From: Alteromonas gracilis
GTDB taxonomy: Bacteria; Pseudomonadota; Gammaproteobacteria; Enterobacterales; Alteromonadaceae
Direction: 5' to 3'
DNA length: 64,000 bases
NCBI RefSeq assembly: GCF_002993325.1
Contig: NZ_PVNO01000025.1
Coordinates: forward strand, 310,001 to 374,000
A program made the translations under genes and the position numbers. A model generated the notes under the pieces. That model worked only from the letters and a program-made list of their open reading frames with translations, ran no database searches and was not told where the DNA came from. Below are positions 45,056-52,505 of the stretch, piece by piece. Within the stretch, counting starts at the first letter, position 1. The number at the start of each line of letters is the position of its first letter.

Positions 45056-45955
45056 CTACCTTTTTACACCGACTGTAGAGGCGCTCAGCGCTTTTATCCG
45101 GTTAGTTGAGCGATAAAAGGTATATAGCAGTACAACAAGGAAAAAGCCTATCAGAGAGGGCTCTCGGACCTCGACAGGAGCGTCGAAACTATGCTCCGAA
45201 ATGAGATAAGCATCTCCACTTCCGCTCAAGCTTGCTAGGCTCCTCCCGTCGACACTCATGTTTGCATCAAAATATACAATTTGGTGGTTATCGAAATAAC
45301 GAGTCTCAGACACGTATGACATGCCGAACGAGAACTGTAGAGGTGTTTGTCTAAAATACTCTAAGAATGAAGCAGGCGAAGCCGTAGACGGCATTTGAGC
45401 GTCTATTTGGTGAACGGTTTGACTAGACCTAACTCCTACCCACGAGCTTAATATGAAGCGTGTCTCTGAATAATTCCCGCTTTCGACGCTTCCTTTATAC
45501 TGAATATCTTGAATAGAGTTATAACTGCGCTGAACGCTCATTAGACTATCGATCATATCAAGACCTCCGGGCGCAACTGTATCAAAAAAGCTTTCCGTTA
45601 TTGATGCAATTTCTTGGATTTCATCGGCTTCACTTTGAATGCTTAGTATGGAGTCAAGCAATGTACTCTCTGAATTCAAAGATATTTGATTCGAGCCAAC
45701 GTTCGTTGTTGTGGAGCGATATCTTGAGTTGCTATCCCAATAATCCACTTGAGTTGAAGAGTCTGTATAACGAGCTGTTAGGTCTGTCGTTAGACTAAAT
45801 AAAAGGTTAAGCGTTGTGTTAGCTTGAATGACATCATCGAAGTAATCACCTTGCTTAGTTATGTTAAGGTCTTGAACAGAGAAATGTTGGGTAATAAAGC
45901 TTGCTGACACATTGTTAGTGACAAGCAAAAGAGTAAGAAGTAAGTATACTCGCAC
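45056..45955 (-). CDS. PEP-CTERM-type exported protein
   Basis: From the GTG at 45955 (AAGGAA upstream) the 299-residue protein has a signal peptide (VRVYLLLTLLLVTNNVSA), a Ser/Thr-rich body and a C-terminal sorting tail VREPSLIGFFLVVLLYTFYRSTNR: EPS motif, hydrophobic helix and basic end, the PEP-CTERM pattern processed by exosortases. The body is unrecognised. The frame extends 52 codons upstream, but the signal and ribosome site favour the GTG. Exosortase must be supplied by the host, if present. A PEP-CTERM protein in a satellite-like island is unusual. Confidence 0.7.
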   Translation of the reverse strand: MRVYLLLTLLLVTNNVSASFITQHFSVQDLNITKQGDYFDDVIQANTTLNLLFSLTTDLTARYTDSSTQVDYWDSNSRYRSTTTNVGSNQISLNSESTLLDSILSIQSEADEIQEIASITESFFDTVAPGGLDMIDSLMSVQRSYNSIQDIQYKGSVESGNYSETRFILSSWVGVRSSQTVHQIDAQMPSTASPASFLEYFRQTPLQFSFGMSYVSETRYFDNHQIVYFDANMSVDGRSLASLSGSGDAYLISEHSFDAPVEVREPSLIGFFLVVLLYTFYRSTNRIKALSASTVGVKR

Positions 45956-46174
45956 GGTGAATTCCTTTTCGTATTGTAAAGCTCTTAACATCCTCGAACT
46001 GCGCCTCAATATCATACGATAAATTTTTTTCAATTGAAAAACAAAGATTTTGCACCCTTTGAGCGACCGTAGAGTAGAGAGCTTGAAGCCCCTGTAGAAA
46101 GCATGACACACACTAACTCGTTAACTTGCAACGTATTTGCAAACAAGCTCTGTGTAGAGAGGTAATTGTAAAGC

Positions 46175-46250
46175 CCTAGGCATAAGGTGGGACGCTGGTG
46201 GGTATGCTTTCTTAAAGAAAGCGTTCCATGCGTTCAACCCTTATAGTTAG
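46175..46250 (+). repeat. Hairpin direct-repeat element, copy B
   Basis: Outer arms CCTAGGCATAAGG (46175-46187) and CCTTATAGTTAG (46239-46250), inner perfect hairpin GCTTTCTTAAAGAAAGC (46206-46222), and CAACCCTTATA matching copy A at 40053-40129. It lies in the gap 45956-46412, between the PEP-CTERM and 76-residue genes; nothing else recognisable is in that gap. The differences from copy A preserve the outer and inner stems, which suggests selection on structure. Confidence 0.7.
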
Positions 46251-46412
46251 AAGTTAAAGCTTTCACATTCTACCTTTAATCTTTCCAACTCTCGCCTCAC
46301 TGAAAACCGTAGATAGATTGGGTGGGCCTTCATAAAGAAATAAATCCTTATTCTTTGCTAAGCTATTGTTTTTTATAGGGGTTGATTTTAATTCTTGCCA
46401 AAGAAGCCTGCC

Positions 46413-46643
46413 TTAGTTGTTTGTAGTTAAGGTAGCTCCACTGTTTGACAAAATTTTCTGCGAAATTAGGCTGTTCTCAAAGTTGGTTTGTTTCATGATG
46501 ATTTTACTCTGTAACAGAGCGAGTCCGTCTATTACTGATTGAACGTTGTTATTTGAAACAACTGCGCCCTCTAGATAGCTTTTGAGAAGGCAGGTTAGTA
46601 ATTCCATCTCATCCAGCTTTTGAATGAGCTCTAAATCTTCCAT
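46413..46643 (-). CDS. Small unrecognised island protein (76 residues)
   Basis: A short helical protein (MEDLELIQKLDEMELLTCLLKSYLEGAVVSNNNVQSVIDGLALLQSKI...) with coiled-coil-like heptads in the first half. No family recognised. AAGGAG before its ATG is a strong ribosome site, supporting reality. It lies downstream of the integrase on the same strand (75-base gap), so it may be co-transcribed and have a recombination-related role, such as a directionality factor, though AlpA already fits that role. Confidence 0.6.
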   Translation of the reverse strand: MEDLELIQKLDEMELLTCLLKSYLEGAVVSNNNVQSVIDGLALLQSKIIMKQTNFENSLISQKILSNSGATLTTNN

Positions 46644-46718
46644 ATTTATTTCTCCTTGTTTTCTTCATTACGCTATCAGACTTAGAGCTTTTGAATCACT
46701 GTCCTTAGGCACTGATTA

Positions 46719-48356
46719 CTAACGTTCGACTTTTCTAGTCTGAAATTTTTCGTAACTCAGTTGGGAAAACTCAAAACCGAAATCAATCGCGTCTATGTAA
46801 CTTTTGATTAGAGAAGGGCTGTAACTACCGTGGTTGTATGTTTGCGTTCTAACGCTGTCATCTCTATGCCCTGTAACATAAAAGCTCTCATTTCGCCGTA
46901 GAGGCTGCCCTTCAAGAGTTGTTTTATCAAGAAGCGAAGTGAACGTGTGCCTGAATGAATGAAATGCAAGCGGGGTGTTTTTATCGTTTCGCTTCGGGAT
47001 GCCGGCATACTTAACAAAGGCTTCGTTGTACCATTTAGATATTGTGTTACCCAAACCCTTAGTATCGCTCAAATTTAGGTCGTCGAAGAGTAAGCCCGAC
47101 TTTCTTTTTCCTATAAACTCAAGCAAGCCAGCATTTAATAAGGCATCCGCAACAGGTATGTTACGCAAAGAGTCCTTAGTCTTTTTTGACTTCGAAAATT
47201 GGCTTTTTTTCAGTTCATCTGATTTCCATTCATCGTTAACAGAGAACACCAATACACCATCTTCATAACAAACATCTTGAACTTCTAAAGAAGCAATCTC
47301 TGAAATTCTCATGCCTGTGTGAAGCGCAATCAATGGTGCCCAGAAATGATATGATTTAGGGGCTTCTCTATTTCTTAACGTGTTCCCGTATATATAGCTA
47401 GAAAAGATCTTGGATATATGCGCCGTATCATACATTGCTCTTTTCTCTACAAACTTAGCGCCTTTCGGTTTAGCTATTTCAAGGTGCTTCGAGAAATCGA
47501 GAGAGACATAGTGCCGTTCGTGTAACCATTTGATAAACATTCGAATGTCGGAGAAGTGCTTCTCTAGGCCACCCGCTCCTAAAACAGTTTCACTGTGGCT
47601 TACAGATAAATCTAACCACCACTTTGTGACCAATTCTGAATTGGTTGTCGTGACCTCTTTCCTTCGTTTACCAGCATTTTTGGGGAGCTTAGTCATGACA
47701 TTTACATAATGCTGTATCAATTTGCCGTCGATTTGAGCTGAAGGGTATTCAAAATTAATAATCTCGGCAAACCGAACAAGATTAGACAAAGCTTGCGTGG
47801 CTGTCCTAGTGCCCCAACTTTTTCGTTTAAAATTAAAGTAATCGTCTACAAGCTCACCAATAGGATGGCTCTCTATGCTTGCAGGTGAGGTTGTCGTTGA
47901 GTGACTCGTCAGTGAGGTAACTAATGCTCTTTCTCTTGACTCTGAAATGCTTAGCTTTCGTTTTAACGCCATAAGCTGCGATTCAGTTAAGTCCAGAGAT
48001 TCAAATGTTGCGTCTAGATAATTATCCAGTTTACGATAACGAACCTGTGACATTAATTTTGAGATAGAAGGGTCTTTTTCTGTCTCTACGATTCGGGCTA
48101 CTAACTCTCTAATCGTTCGTTTCACTTCAAAAACGTTAGGTGCTTCAGACACGTTCAACCTTAGACTGTCGCTGTAACTACAAAGAACTCTATAAACTTC
48201 GGGCATGACCGTGCTGTAATGCTGAAGTGCAATACGTGGTTCTTTGGTTCGCAATGATATCAAAAGTTGGCGATACGTGTTTTTAGGCTTAGATTGAAGT
48301 TCAAAGCGTAAACAGTAAACGCCATGCTTGTTTCTATAGAGGTAGCGGGTTTTCAT
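46719..48356 (-). CDS. Tyrosine recombinase (island integrase)
   Basis: A 545-residue integrase with an N-terminal DUF6538-like region (TRYLYRNKHGVYCLRF), an SAM-like core-binding segment, and a C-terminal catalytic domain: R in HTGMRISEIASL (about residue 349), HSFRH (about 467) and nucleophile Tyr in TQTYNHGSY (about 506). It reads away from ssrA, whose 3' end it targets. Its ATG lies 2 bases from the TCGTGACAC repeats, so binding there could also repress its own promoter (inference). A close C-terminal relic lies at 44703-45047. Confidence 0.92.
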   Translation of the reverse strand: MKTRYLYRNKHGVYCLRFELQSKPKNTYRQLLISLRTKEPRIALQHYSTVMPEVYRVLCSYSDSLRLNVSEAPNVFEVKRTIRELVARIVETEKDPSISKLMSQVRYRKLDNYLDATFESLDLTESQLMALKRKLSISESRERALVTSLTSHSTTTSPASIESHPIGELVDDYFNFKRKSWGTRTATQALSNLVRFAEIINFEYPSAQIDGKLIQHYVNVMTKLPKNAGKRRKEVTTTNSELVTKWWLDLSVSHSETVLGAGGLEKHFSDIRMFIKWLHERHYVSLDFSKHLEIAKPKGAKFVEKRAMYDTAHISKIFSSYIYGNTLRNREAPKSYHFWAPLIALHTGMRISEIASLEVQDVCYEDGVLVFSVNDEWKSDELKKSQFSKSKKTKDSLRNIPVADALLNAGLLEFIGKRKSGLLFDDLNLSDTKGLGNTISKWYNEAFVKYAGIPKRNDKNTPLAFHSFRHTFTSLLDKTTLEGQPLRRNESFYVTGHRDDSVRTQTYNHGSYSPSLIKSYIDAIDFGFEFSQLSYEKFQTRKVER

Positions 48357-48357
48357 T

Positions 48358-48379
48358 TCGTGACACCTTATCGTGACAC
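48358..48379. promoter_or_regulatory. Integrase arm-type repeats, right end
   Basis: TCGTGACAC occurs at 48358-48366 and 48371-48379, 13-base phased, matching the left-end pair 33916-33937 in sequence, orientation and spacing. It directly precedes the integrase start. Confidence 0.6.
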
Positions 48380-48398
48380 TACGCTAACTCTACACATA

Positions 48399-48439
48399 TA
48401 AAAAAGGTGCAAGTTACTGTTTTATAATAACTTGCACCT
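48399..48439 (-). terminator. Island-supplied terminator of ssrA
   Basis: On the minus strand AGGTGCAAGTTA and its inverse TAACTTGCACCT form a 12-bp stem, ending in a T run. It lies immediately past the tmRNA CCA end, replacing the terminator left at 33781-33804. Confidence 0.75.
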
Positions 48440-48442
48440 CTA

Positions 48443-48462
48443 AATTGGTGGAGCTGGCGGGA
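48443..48462. repeat. Right attachment site (ssrA 3' end)
   Basis: AATTGGTGGAGCTGGCGGGA, the 3' end of the tmRNA gene, identical to 33814-33833. It keeps ssrA intact after integration. Confidence 0.9.
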
Positions 48463-48804
48463 TTTGAACCCGCGTCCAGAAAATGTCTACCTTTGGTACT
48501 ACATGCTTAGTTTGTCATTTATTTAACTGCTTGGAACTCCGACAAACAGGATTTCCTTGCAGCTGGCCTGATACTACTTCGCGGTTCACCCTCAGACAAG
48601 GTTCCCTCGCTATCCTACTTGGATGACCTTCCGAATCCCCGCTAGCAGGAAAAGACTAGGGTGGAAGGGCCTATGCCGGTTATTAAGCGGCTAGTGCGTA
48701 TGTTTCGTCGTTTGCGACTATTTAAATGCGGCTTTTTAAGAGGCAAACCGCTCCTCTGCATGCACCTCCGGCTTCCTAGATCCTGTCGAATCCTAATCAG
48801 CCCC
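48446..48804 (-). ncRNA. ssrA: Transfer-messenger RNA (tmRNA)
   Basis: A 359-base one-piece tmRNA. The 5' end GGGGCTGATTAGGATTCGAC and the 3' tRNA-like end (GGTTCAAATCCCGCC...CCACCA) pair to form the Ala-acceptor domain. The resume codon GCA starts the tag frame at 48715 and codes ANDETYALAA, ending with TAA at 48683-48685. tmRNA with SmpB rescues stalled ribosomes. Its 3' end is the insertion site of the island but is complete. smpB lies 1.7 kb downstream in the opposite arrangement on the minus strand. Confidence 0.97.
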
Positions 48805-48818
48805 GAGTGTGATTGTCA

Positions 48819-48846
48819 ATAATAGCACATTTGCTGAGTGGTTAAA
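48819..48846 (-). promoter_or_regulatory. Putative ssrA promoter
   Basis: On the minus strand TTTAAC (48841-48846) and TATTAT (48819-48824), 16 bases apart, lie just upstream of the tmRNA 5' end. The match to the sigma-70 consensus is moderate. The remaining bases up to the OYE gene at 49188 are AT-rich and I see no further element. Confidence 0.4.
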
Positions 48847-49187
48847 TACATTCTTTTGAAAAATTGCTATAAATTTTAAGGGTTTGGCCATAAAACAACC
48901 AAAAATAACATTTATCTTTTCAAAAGGTTACGCGGCTTTGTTAAAACGAAGACGCTTCACATCAACGCAGTCTATTACTGAACTTTAGAAGAGATGTGGT
49001 CTTTTAGTCATTTTTCAAGTGCTGGTAACGAAAACAAGTGGCAAGAGACGTAATAAGACAGTCATTTTGATTCTTATAGGTCTGATTACTTTAGTTTATT
49101 TTTAAGGTAAAAATAGACAAGTAAGGATGCAATTAGCATCAAGAACAATTAAAGTACCACAGCATAATGAAAAGGCTTGTAGTGTAA

Positions 49188-50411
49188 ATGTCTTCAGATT
49201 CTATATTGTATTCTCCGTATACTTTGCCCTGTGGCGTAACGGTAAGAAACCGACTTGTAAAAGCTGCCATGGAAGAAAACATGTCGAGCAAGGGAAATAT
49301 TCCCGGCGAGTCAATTTATTCTCTCTATCGTTACTGGGCTCATGGCCACTTAGGCATGGTGATCACTGGAAATGTCATGGTGGATAAAAGTGCGATGACA
49401 GGGCCAGGTGGCGTCGCATTAGAAAAAGACACTGAGCTTACTCCGTTTAAAAAGTGGGCAAAAATTATTAAGTCGAACGGGGCACTGGCAGTGATGCAAA
49501 TTAACCACCCCGGAAGACAAGTCTTCAAGGCTATGCGCGGAAAAGCCATTGCCCCTTCTGCCGTCCCCCTCGATATGGGTAAGCATTCGAAATTGTTTGC
49601 CCAGCCTCGTGAGATGACATGCCAAGATATTCACGATGTCTGCAAACGTTTTGTACAAACGGCGAAGCAAGCCGAGAAAGCAGGATTTGATGGTGTAGAG
49701 ATACACGCCGCTCACGGTTACTTGCTAACGCAATTTTTGTCGCCGCTTACCAATCAGCGTCAGGACGAGTGGGGCGGGTCTATTATCAATCGCGCACGCT
49801 TACTGATAAATATAGTGAGTCAGGTGAGAGCGGTGTGCGCGAAAGACTTCATTGTTATGGTAAAGCTTAACTCCGCTGATTTTCAGAAGAACGGATTCTC
49901 ATTCGATGATGCCTGTGAAGTAGTAAACAGGTTGGAAGCACTGGGCGTGGATGTGGTTGAGCTATCTGGCGGTAGTTATGAAGCACCGGCTATGCAGGGG
50001 CAAACTCGCGACGATACTACGCTTGCGAGAGAAGCATATTTTCTAGAATTTGCTAACGCCTTAGAAAGCAAAACTGATATTCCCCTAATGACAACTGGCG
50101 GTATAAAACGGGCGGAAGTCGCAGAGAGGGTTGTGCAACAAGGTTGCGCGTTAGTGGGTTTAGCCAGTGCGCTAGCGGTAACGCCAGACCTTTCGAAAAA
50201 ATGGCAGCAAGAATGGAGCTATTCGGGCATTATTCCGCATTGTACGTGGAAAGATAAATCCCTCGCCAGCCTGGCCAATATGGCGATGGTACGCCGGCAG
50301 TTAAGGCGATTAGGAAATAACCTTACTACCCTTAGAAACCCATCACCGCTGTGGAGTCTAATTCTCGACATGCTTCATCGCAAGAAAATGACTAAACGGG
50401 ACGTGGGATAA
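49188..50411 (+). CDS. NADH:flavin oxidoreductase (old yellow enzyme family)
   Basis: A 407-residue OYE-type TIM barrel: LVKAAMEENMS, INHPGRQ, the active-site HAAHGYLLTQFLSPLTNQR and the phosphate-binding GG motif near the C-terminus (MTTGGI). It should reduce activated double bonds with FMN and NAD(P)H. The C-terminal extension after residue 330 has Trp/Lys and no iron-sulfur Cys cluster, so it is the single-domain class. Ribosome site is weak. It separates ssrA from smpB. Confidence 0.87.
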   Translation: MSSDSILYSPYTLPCGVTVRNRLVKAAMEENMSSKGNIPGESIYSLYRYWAHGHLGMVITGNVMVDKSAMTGPGGVALEKDTELTPFKKWAKIIKSNGALAVMQINHPGRQVFKAMRGKAIAPSAVPLDMGKHSKLFAQPREMTCQDIHDVCKRFVQTAKQAEKAGFDGVEIHAAHGYLLTQFLSPLTNQRQDEWGGSIINRARLLINIVSQVRAVCAKDFIVMVKLNSADFQKNGFSFDDACEVVNRLEALGVDVVELSGGSYEAPAMQGQTRDDTTLAREAYFLEFANALESKTDIPLMTTGGIKRAEVAERVVQQGCALVGLASALAVTPDLSKKWQQEWSYSGIIPHCTWKDKSLASLANMAMVRRQLRRLGNNLTTLRNPSPLWSLILDMLHRKKMTKRDVG

Positions 50412-50510
50412 GTGTCACTGAGTACAATTTAGTAAATTGTTTATCGTAGATATTCGGTTTAACACTTAGTCACTGGAAAAATAATGAAAATTTTCTAGCG
50501 GCAAAATGAA

Positions 50511-50535
50511 AAACACAGCGCTAAACGCTGTGTTT
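50511..50535 (-). terminator. Terminator of smpB overlapping its stop
   Basis: AAACACAGCG and CGCTGTGTTT form a perfect 10-bp stem with CTAAA loop; the last codons and stop of smpB lie in the stem, and a T run follows on the minus strand. Confidence 0.75.
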
Positions 50536-51000
50536 CATCATTCTTTCTTTTTGGCGCTGCCAATCTTTGTCTTTAATTGTGTCACGTTTATCGTGAGCAT
50601 GCTTACCTTTTGCCAAGTGAATTTCTAGCTTCACCCAACACTTTTTCCAATACATAGACGTAGCAACGATTGAATAACCTTGGCGGTCTCGTGCACCCAT
50701 CAAACGGTCTATTTCACGTTTGTTTAGCAGCAACTTACGTGCCCGCTCTGGCGCTGCGATAACGTGTGTAGATGCTTGATTAAGCGGGCTAATTCGGCAA
50801 CCTACCAAATACGCTTCGGCATTTTGGATAATAATGTACGCATCGGTAATGTTTACTTTACCGGCACGAATACTTTTAATTTCCCACCCTTGAAGCTCAA
50901 GTCCTGCTTCGAACTTGTCCTCTAGGAAATAATCGTGACGCGCTTTTTTGTTCTGCGCGATATTTCCTGTGGTATTTTTGTTGGCTTTATTCTTTTTCAT
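50521..51000 (-). CDS. smpB: SsrA-binding protein SmpB
   Basis: A 159-residue basic OB-fold protein: [39 protein letters not shown], and a basic helical tail ([26 protein letters not shown]). It binds the tRNA-like domain of tmRNA and delivers it to stalled ribosomes. It is divergent from ratA with about 145 bases between starts. Typical length. Confidence 0.96.
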   Translation of the reverse strand: MKKNKANKNTTGNIAQNKKARHDYFLEDKFEAGLELQGWEIKSIRAGKVNITDAYIIIQNAEAYLVGCRISPLNQASTHVIAAPERARKLLLNKREIDRLMGARDRQGYSIVATSMYWKKCWVKLEIHLAKGKHAHDKRDTIKDKDWQRQKERMMKHSV

Positions 51001-51145
51001 GCTGGCTATTATACTGATTGTTCAAAGGAATGTCTTTAGTTGTCATTGTTATCTTATATTGGGGCGTTTGGTTCAAAACCGAATACAAGCGATGCAATTT
51101 TTCTGTGATACAATGCCGATAAGAGTTTTAATAATAGTGGAATCA

Positions 51146-51577
51146 ATGCCAAGTATTCATAGAAGCGCGCTAGTAGCACACAGCGCAGAAGCCATGTTTA
51201 ACTTAGTCAACGATGTAGCTTCCTATCCCGAGTTTTTGCCAGGTTGCGCAGACAGTAAAGTTCTCGACACATCTGCCAAAAATATGAATGCGTCTTTGTT
51301 AGTCGCGAAAGCGGGGATTAAGCAGTGGTTTACAACCCATAACGTGTTAGAGCCTGGTAAGAGTATTCAAATGCAGTTGGTCGATGGACCATTCCGCTCA
51401 CTTACGGGAGGGTGGACTTTCTCTGCGCTCTCAGAAGAAGCCTGTAAAATTGAACTTAACTTAGAATTTGAATTCAGTAATAAACTAGCGGAAATGGCGT
51501 TTGGCAAGGTGTTCAATAGCTTAGCAAGTAGTATGGTGACAGCGTTTACCGAGCGGGCTAGGAGTGTTTACGCATGA
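51146..51577 (+). CDS. ratA: RatA-type START-domain protein
   Basis: The 143-residue protein from ATG 51146 ([34 protein letters not shown]) is the bacterial Coq10/RatA family, a START-like lipid-binding fold. In E. coli it was described as a ribosome-associated toxin (named RatA), and related proteins bind ubiquinone. The frame extends to 50948 without coding-like character. It overlaps rnfH by four bases, the usual ratAB arrangement. Confidence 0.87.
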   Translation: MPSIHRSALVAHSAEAMFNLVNDVASYPEFLPGCADSKVLDTSAKNMNASLLVAKAGIKQWFTTHNVLEPGKSIQMQLVDGPFRSLTGGWTFSALSEEACKIELNLEFEFSNKLAEMAFGKVFNSLASSMVTAFTERARSVYA

Positions 51578-51921
51578 GTAATAAACTCATCAACATTGAA
51601 GTAGCATACGCGTTACCAACGAAGCAAACGATAGTTGATGTTGCAATTCACGAAAATGCAACCGTTGAAGAAGCAATTAATGCGTCGAATATTACTGAGC
51701 AGTTTCCAGAGATTGATTTAAAAGCAACCAAAGTGGGTATTTGGAGCAGAGTTGTTAAACTGCGAGATACGCTGATAGATGGCGACAGGATTGAAATTTA
51801 TCGCCCACTCATTGCGGATCCAAAAGAAATCCGAAAACGTCGAGCTGAAAAAGCAAAAGAAGAAGGGCGCGCAGATAAAATTACGGGTGGAAAGGTGAAC
51901 CCGCTTAAAGCCAAGTCGTGA
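51574..51921 (+). CDS. rnfH: RnfH/RatB-family protein
   Basis: A 115-residue small ubiquitin-like-fold protein ([52 protein letters not shown]). It is the standard partner of ratA; the function is uncertain. Start overlaps the ratA stop (ATGA), so expression is coupled. A terminator follows. Confidence 0.87.
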   Translation: MSNKLINIEVAYALPTKQTIVDVAIHENATVEEAINASNITEQFPEIDLKATKVGIWSRVVKLRDTLIDGDRIEIYRPLIADPKEIRKRRAEKAKEEGRADKITGGKVNPLKAKS

Positions 51922-51953
51922 ATCTATTTACGTAATAGCGATCACTTAATCAT

Positions 51954-51985
51954 AAAAATGGCCTACAAAAAGAAGGCCATTTTTA
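51954..51985. terminator. Bidirectional terminator after rnfH
   Basis: AAAAATGGCCT and AGGCCATTTTT form an 11-bp stem between convergent rnfH and the MarR gene. Confidence 0.8.
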
Positions 51986-51998
51986 AATAAGAAGCATG

Positions 51999-52475
51999 CT
52001 AGTTTTTTTCCGAGATACTTCCCAACTCCAAGAACGGAGATGCATCGATGTCTTCTGCGTCCATCATACTTGCTATTCGTTGGACGGTCGCCACCATCTG
52101 GCTTTGTTCCCACTCTTTTAGCTGCGAGAAACGCTCAACAAAGTGCTCTTGTAGAGGACGAGGGGCGTCAACAACAGCTACTTTACCCCTCTCTGTAAGA
52201 TAAACGCCAACTTTACGTTTATCTTGTGTACTTCTGATGCGCGTGGCTAAATCTCGTGATTCCAATCTATCTAAGATATTAGTGATGGTTGCGGGGCTTA
52301 AATTAATATTTTCCGCTATTTCACGAACCATGATACCAGGACGCTCTTCAATATTTTGCATGACTAGAAGCTGTGGGCCGGTAAGACCCACATGTTTGCT
52401 TAGCTGCTTGCTGCGTAGATCTACAGCGCGAATAACGCGCCGTAGTGCTACTAATAGTTCTTCTTCTTTTCGCAT
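51999..52475 (-). CDS. MarR-family transcriptional regulator
   Basis: A 158-residue winged-HTH regulator: GPQLLVMQNIEERPGIMVREIAENINLSPATITNILDRLE (recognition helix) and the wing DLATRIRSTQDKRKVGVYLTERG. ATG 52475 is preferred; the frame opens six codons earlier. It is 30 bases after the BCCT gene on the same strand, so it probably belongs to one transcript and may control it. Confidence 0.85.
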   Translation of the reverse strand: MRKEEELLVALRRVIRAVDLRSKQLSKHVGLTGPQLLVMQNIEERPGIMVREIAENINLSPATITNILDRLESRDLATRIRSTQDKRKVGVYLTERGKVAVVDAPRPLQEHFVERFSQLKEWEQSQMVATVQRIASMMDAEDIDASPFLELGSISEKN

Positions 52476-52505
52476 TATACTTCCAACGATCAAGCAACCT
52501 TATGG

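Larger units (their letters stand above)
33814..48462. mobile_element. 14.6-kb genomic island integrated in the 3' end of ssrA
   Basis: Both borders carry the same 20 bases, AATTGGTGGAGCTGGCGGGA, the last part of the tmRNA gene including CCA. A tyrosine integrase lies next to the intact ssrA and reads away from it. Cargo: GIY-YIG-like proteins, an unrecognised 221-residue protein, HEPN-like protein, serine recombinase, AlpA, HUH Rep-like protein, KAP NTPase, DUF5677 protein, PEP-CTERM protein, a second decayed integrase and small unknown genes. No capsid, terminase or conjugation genes are visible, so a phage-satellite-like or integrative mobilisable element is more likely than a prophage. 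Confidence 0.9.

Noticed and set aside
33814-48462. Complete prophage
   Set aside because: No capsid, portal, terminase, tail or lysis genes are seen in the island; integrase, AlpA and Rep alone fit a satellite or integrative element.
49127-49387. 86-residue frame overlapping the start of the old yellow enzyme gene
   Set aside because: It is out of frame with the OYE protein, which has clear motifs from its first residues; no ribosome site favours the other frame.
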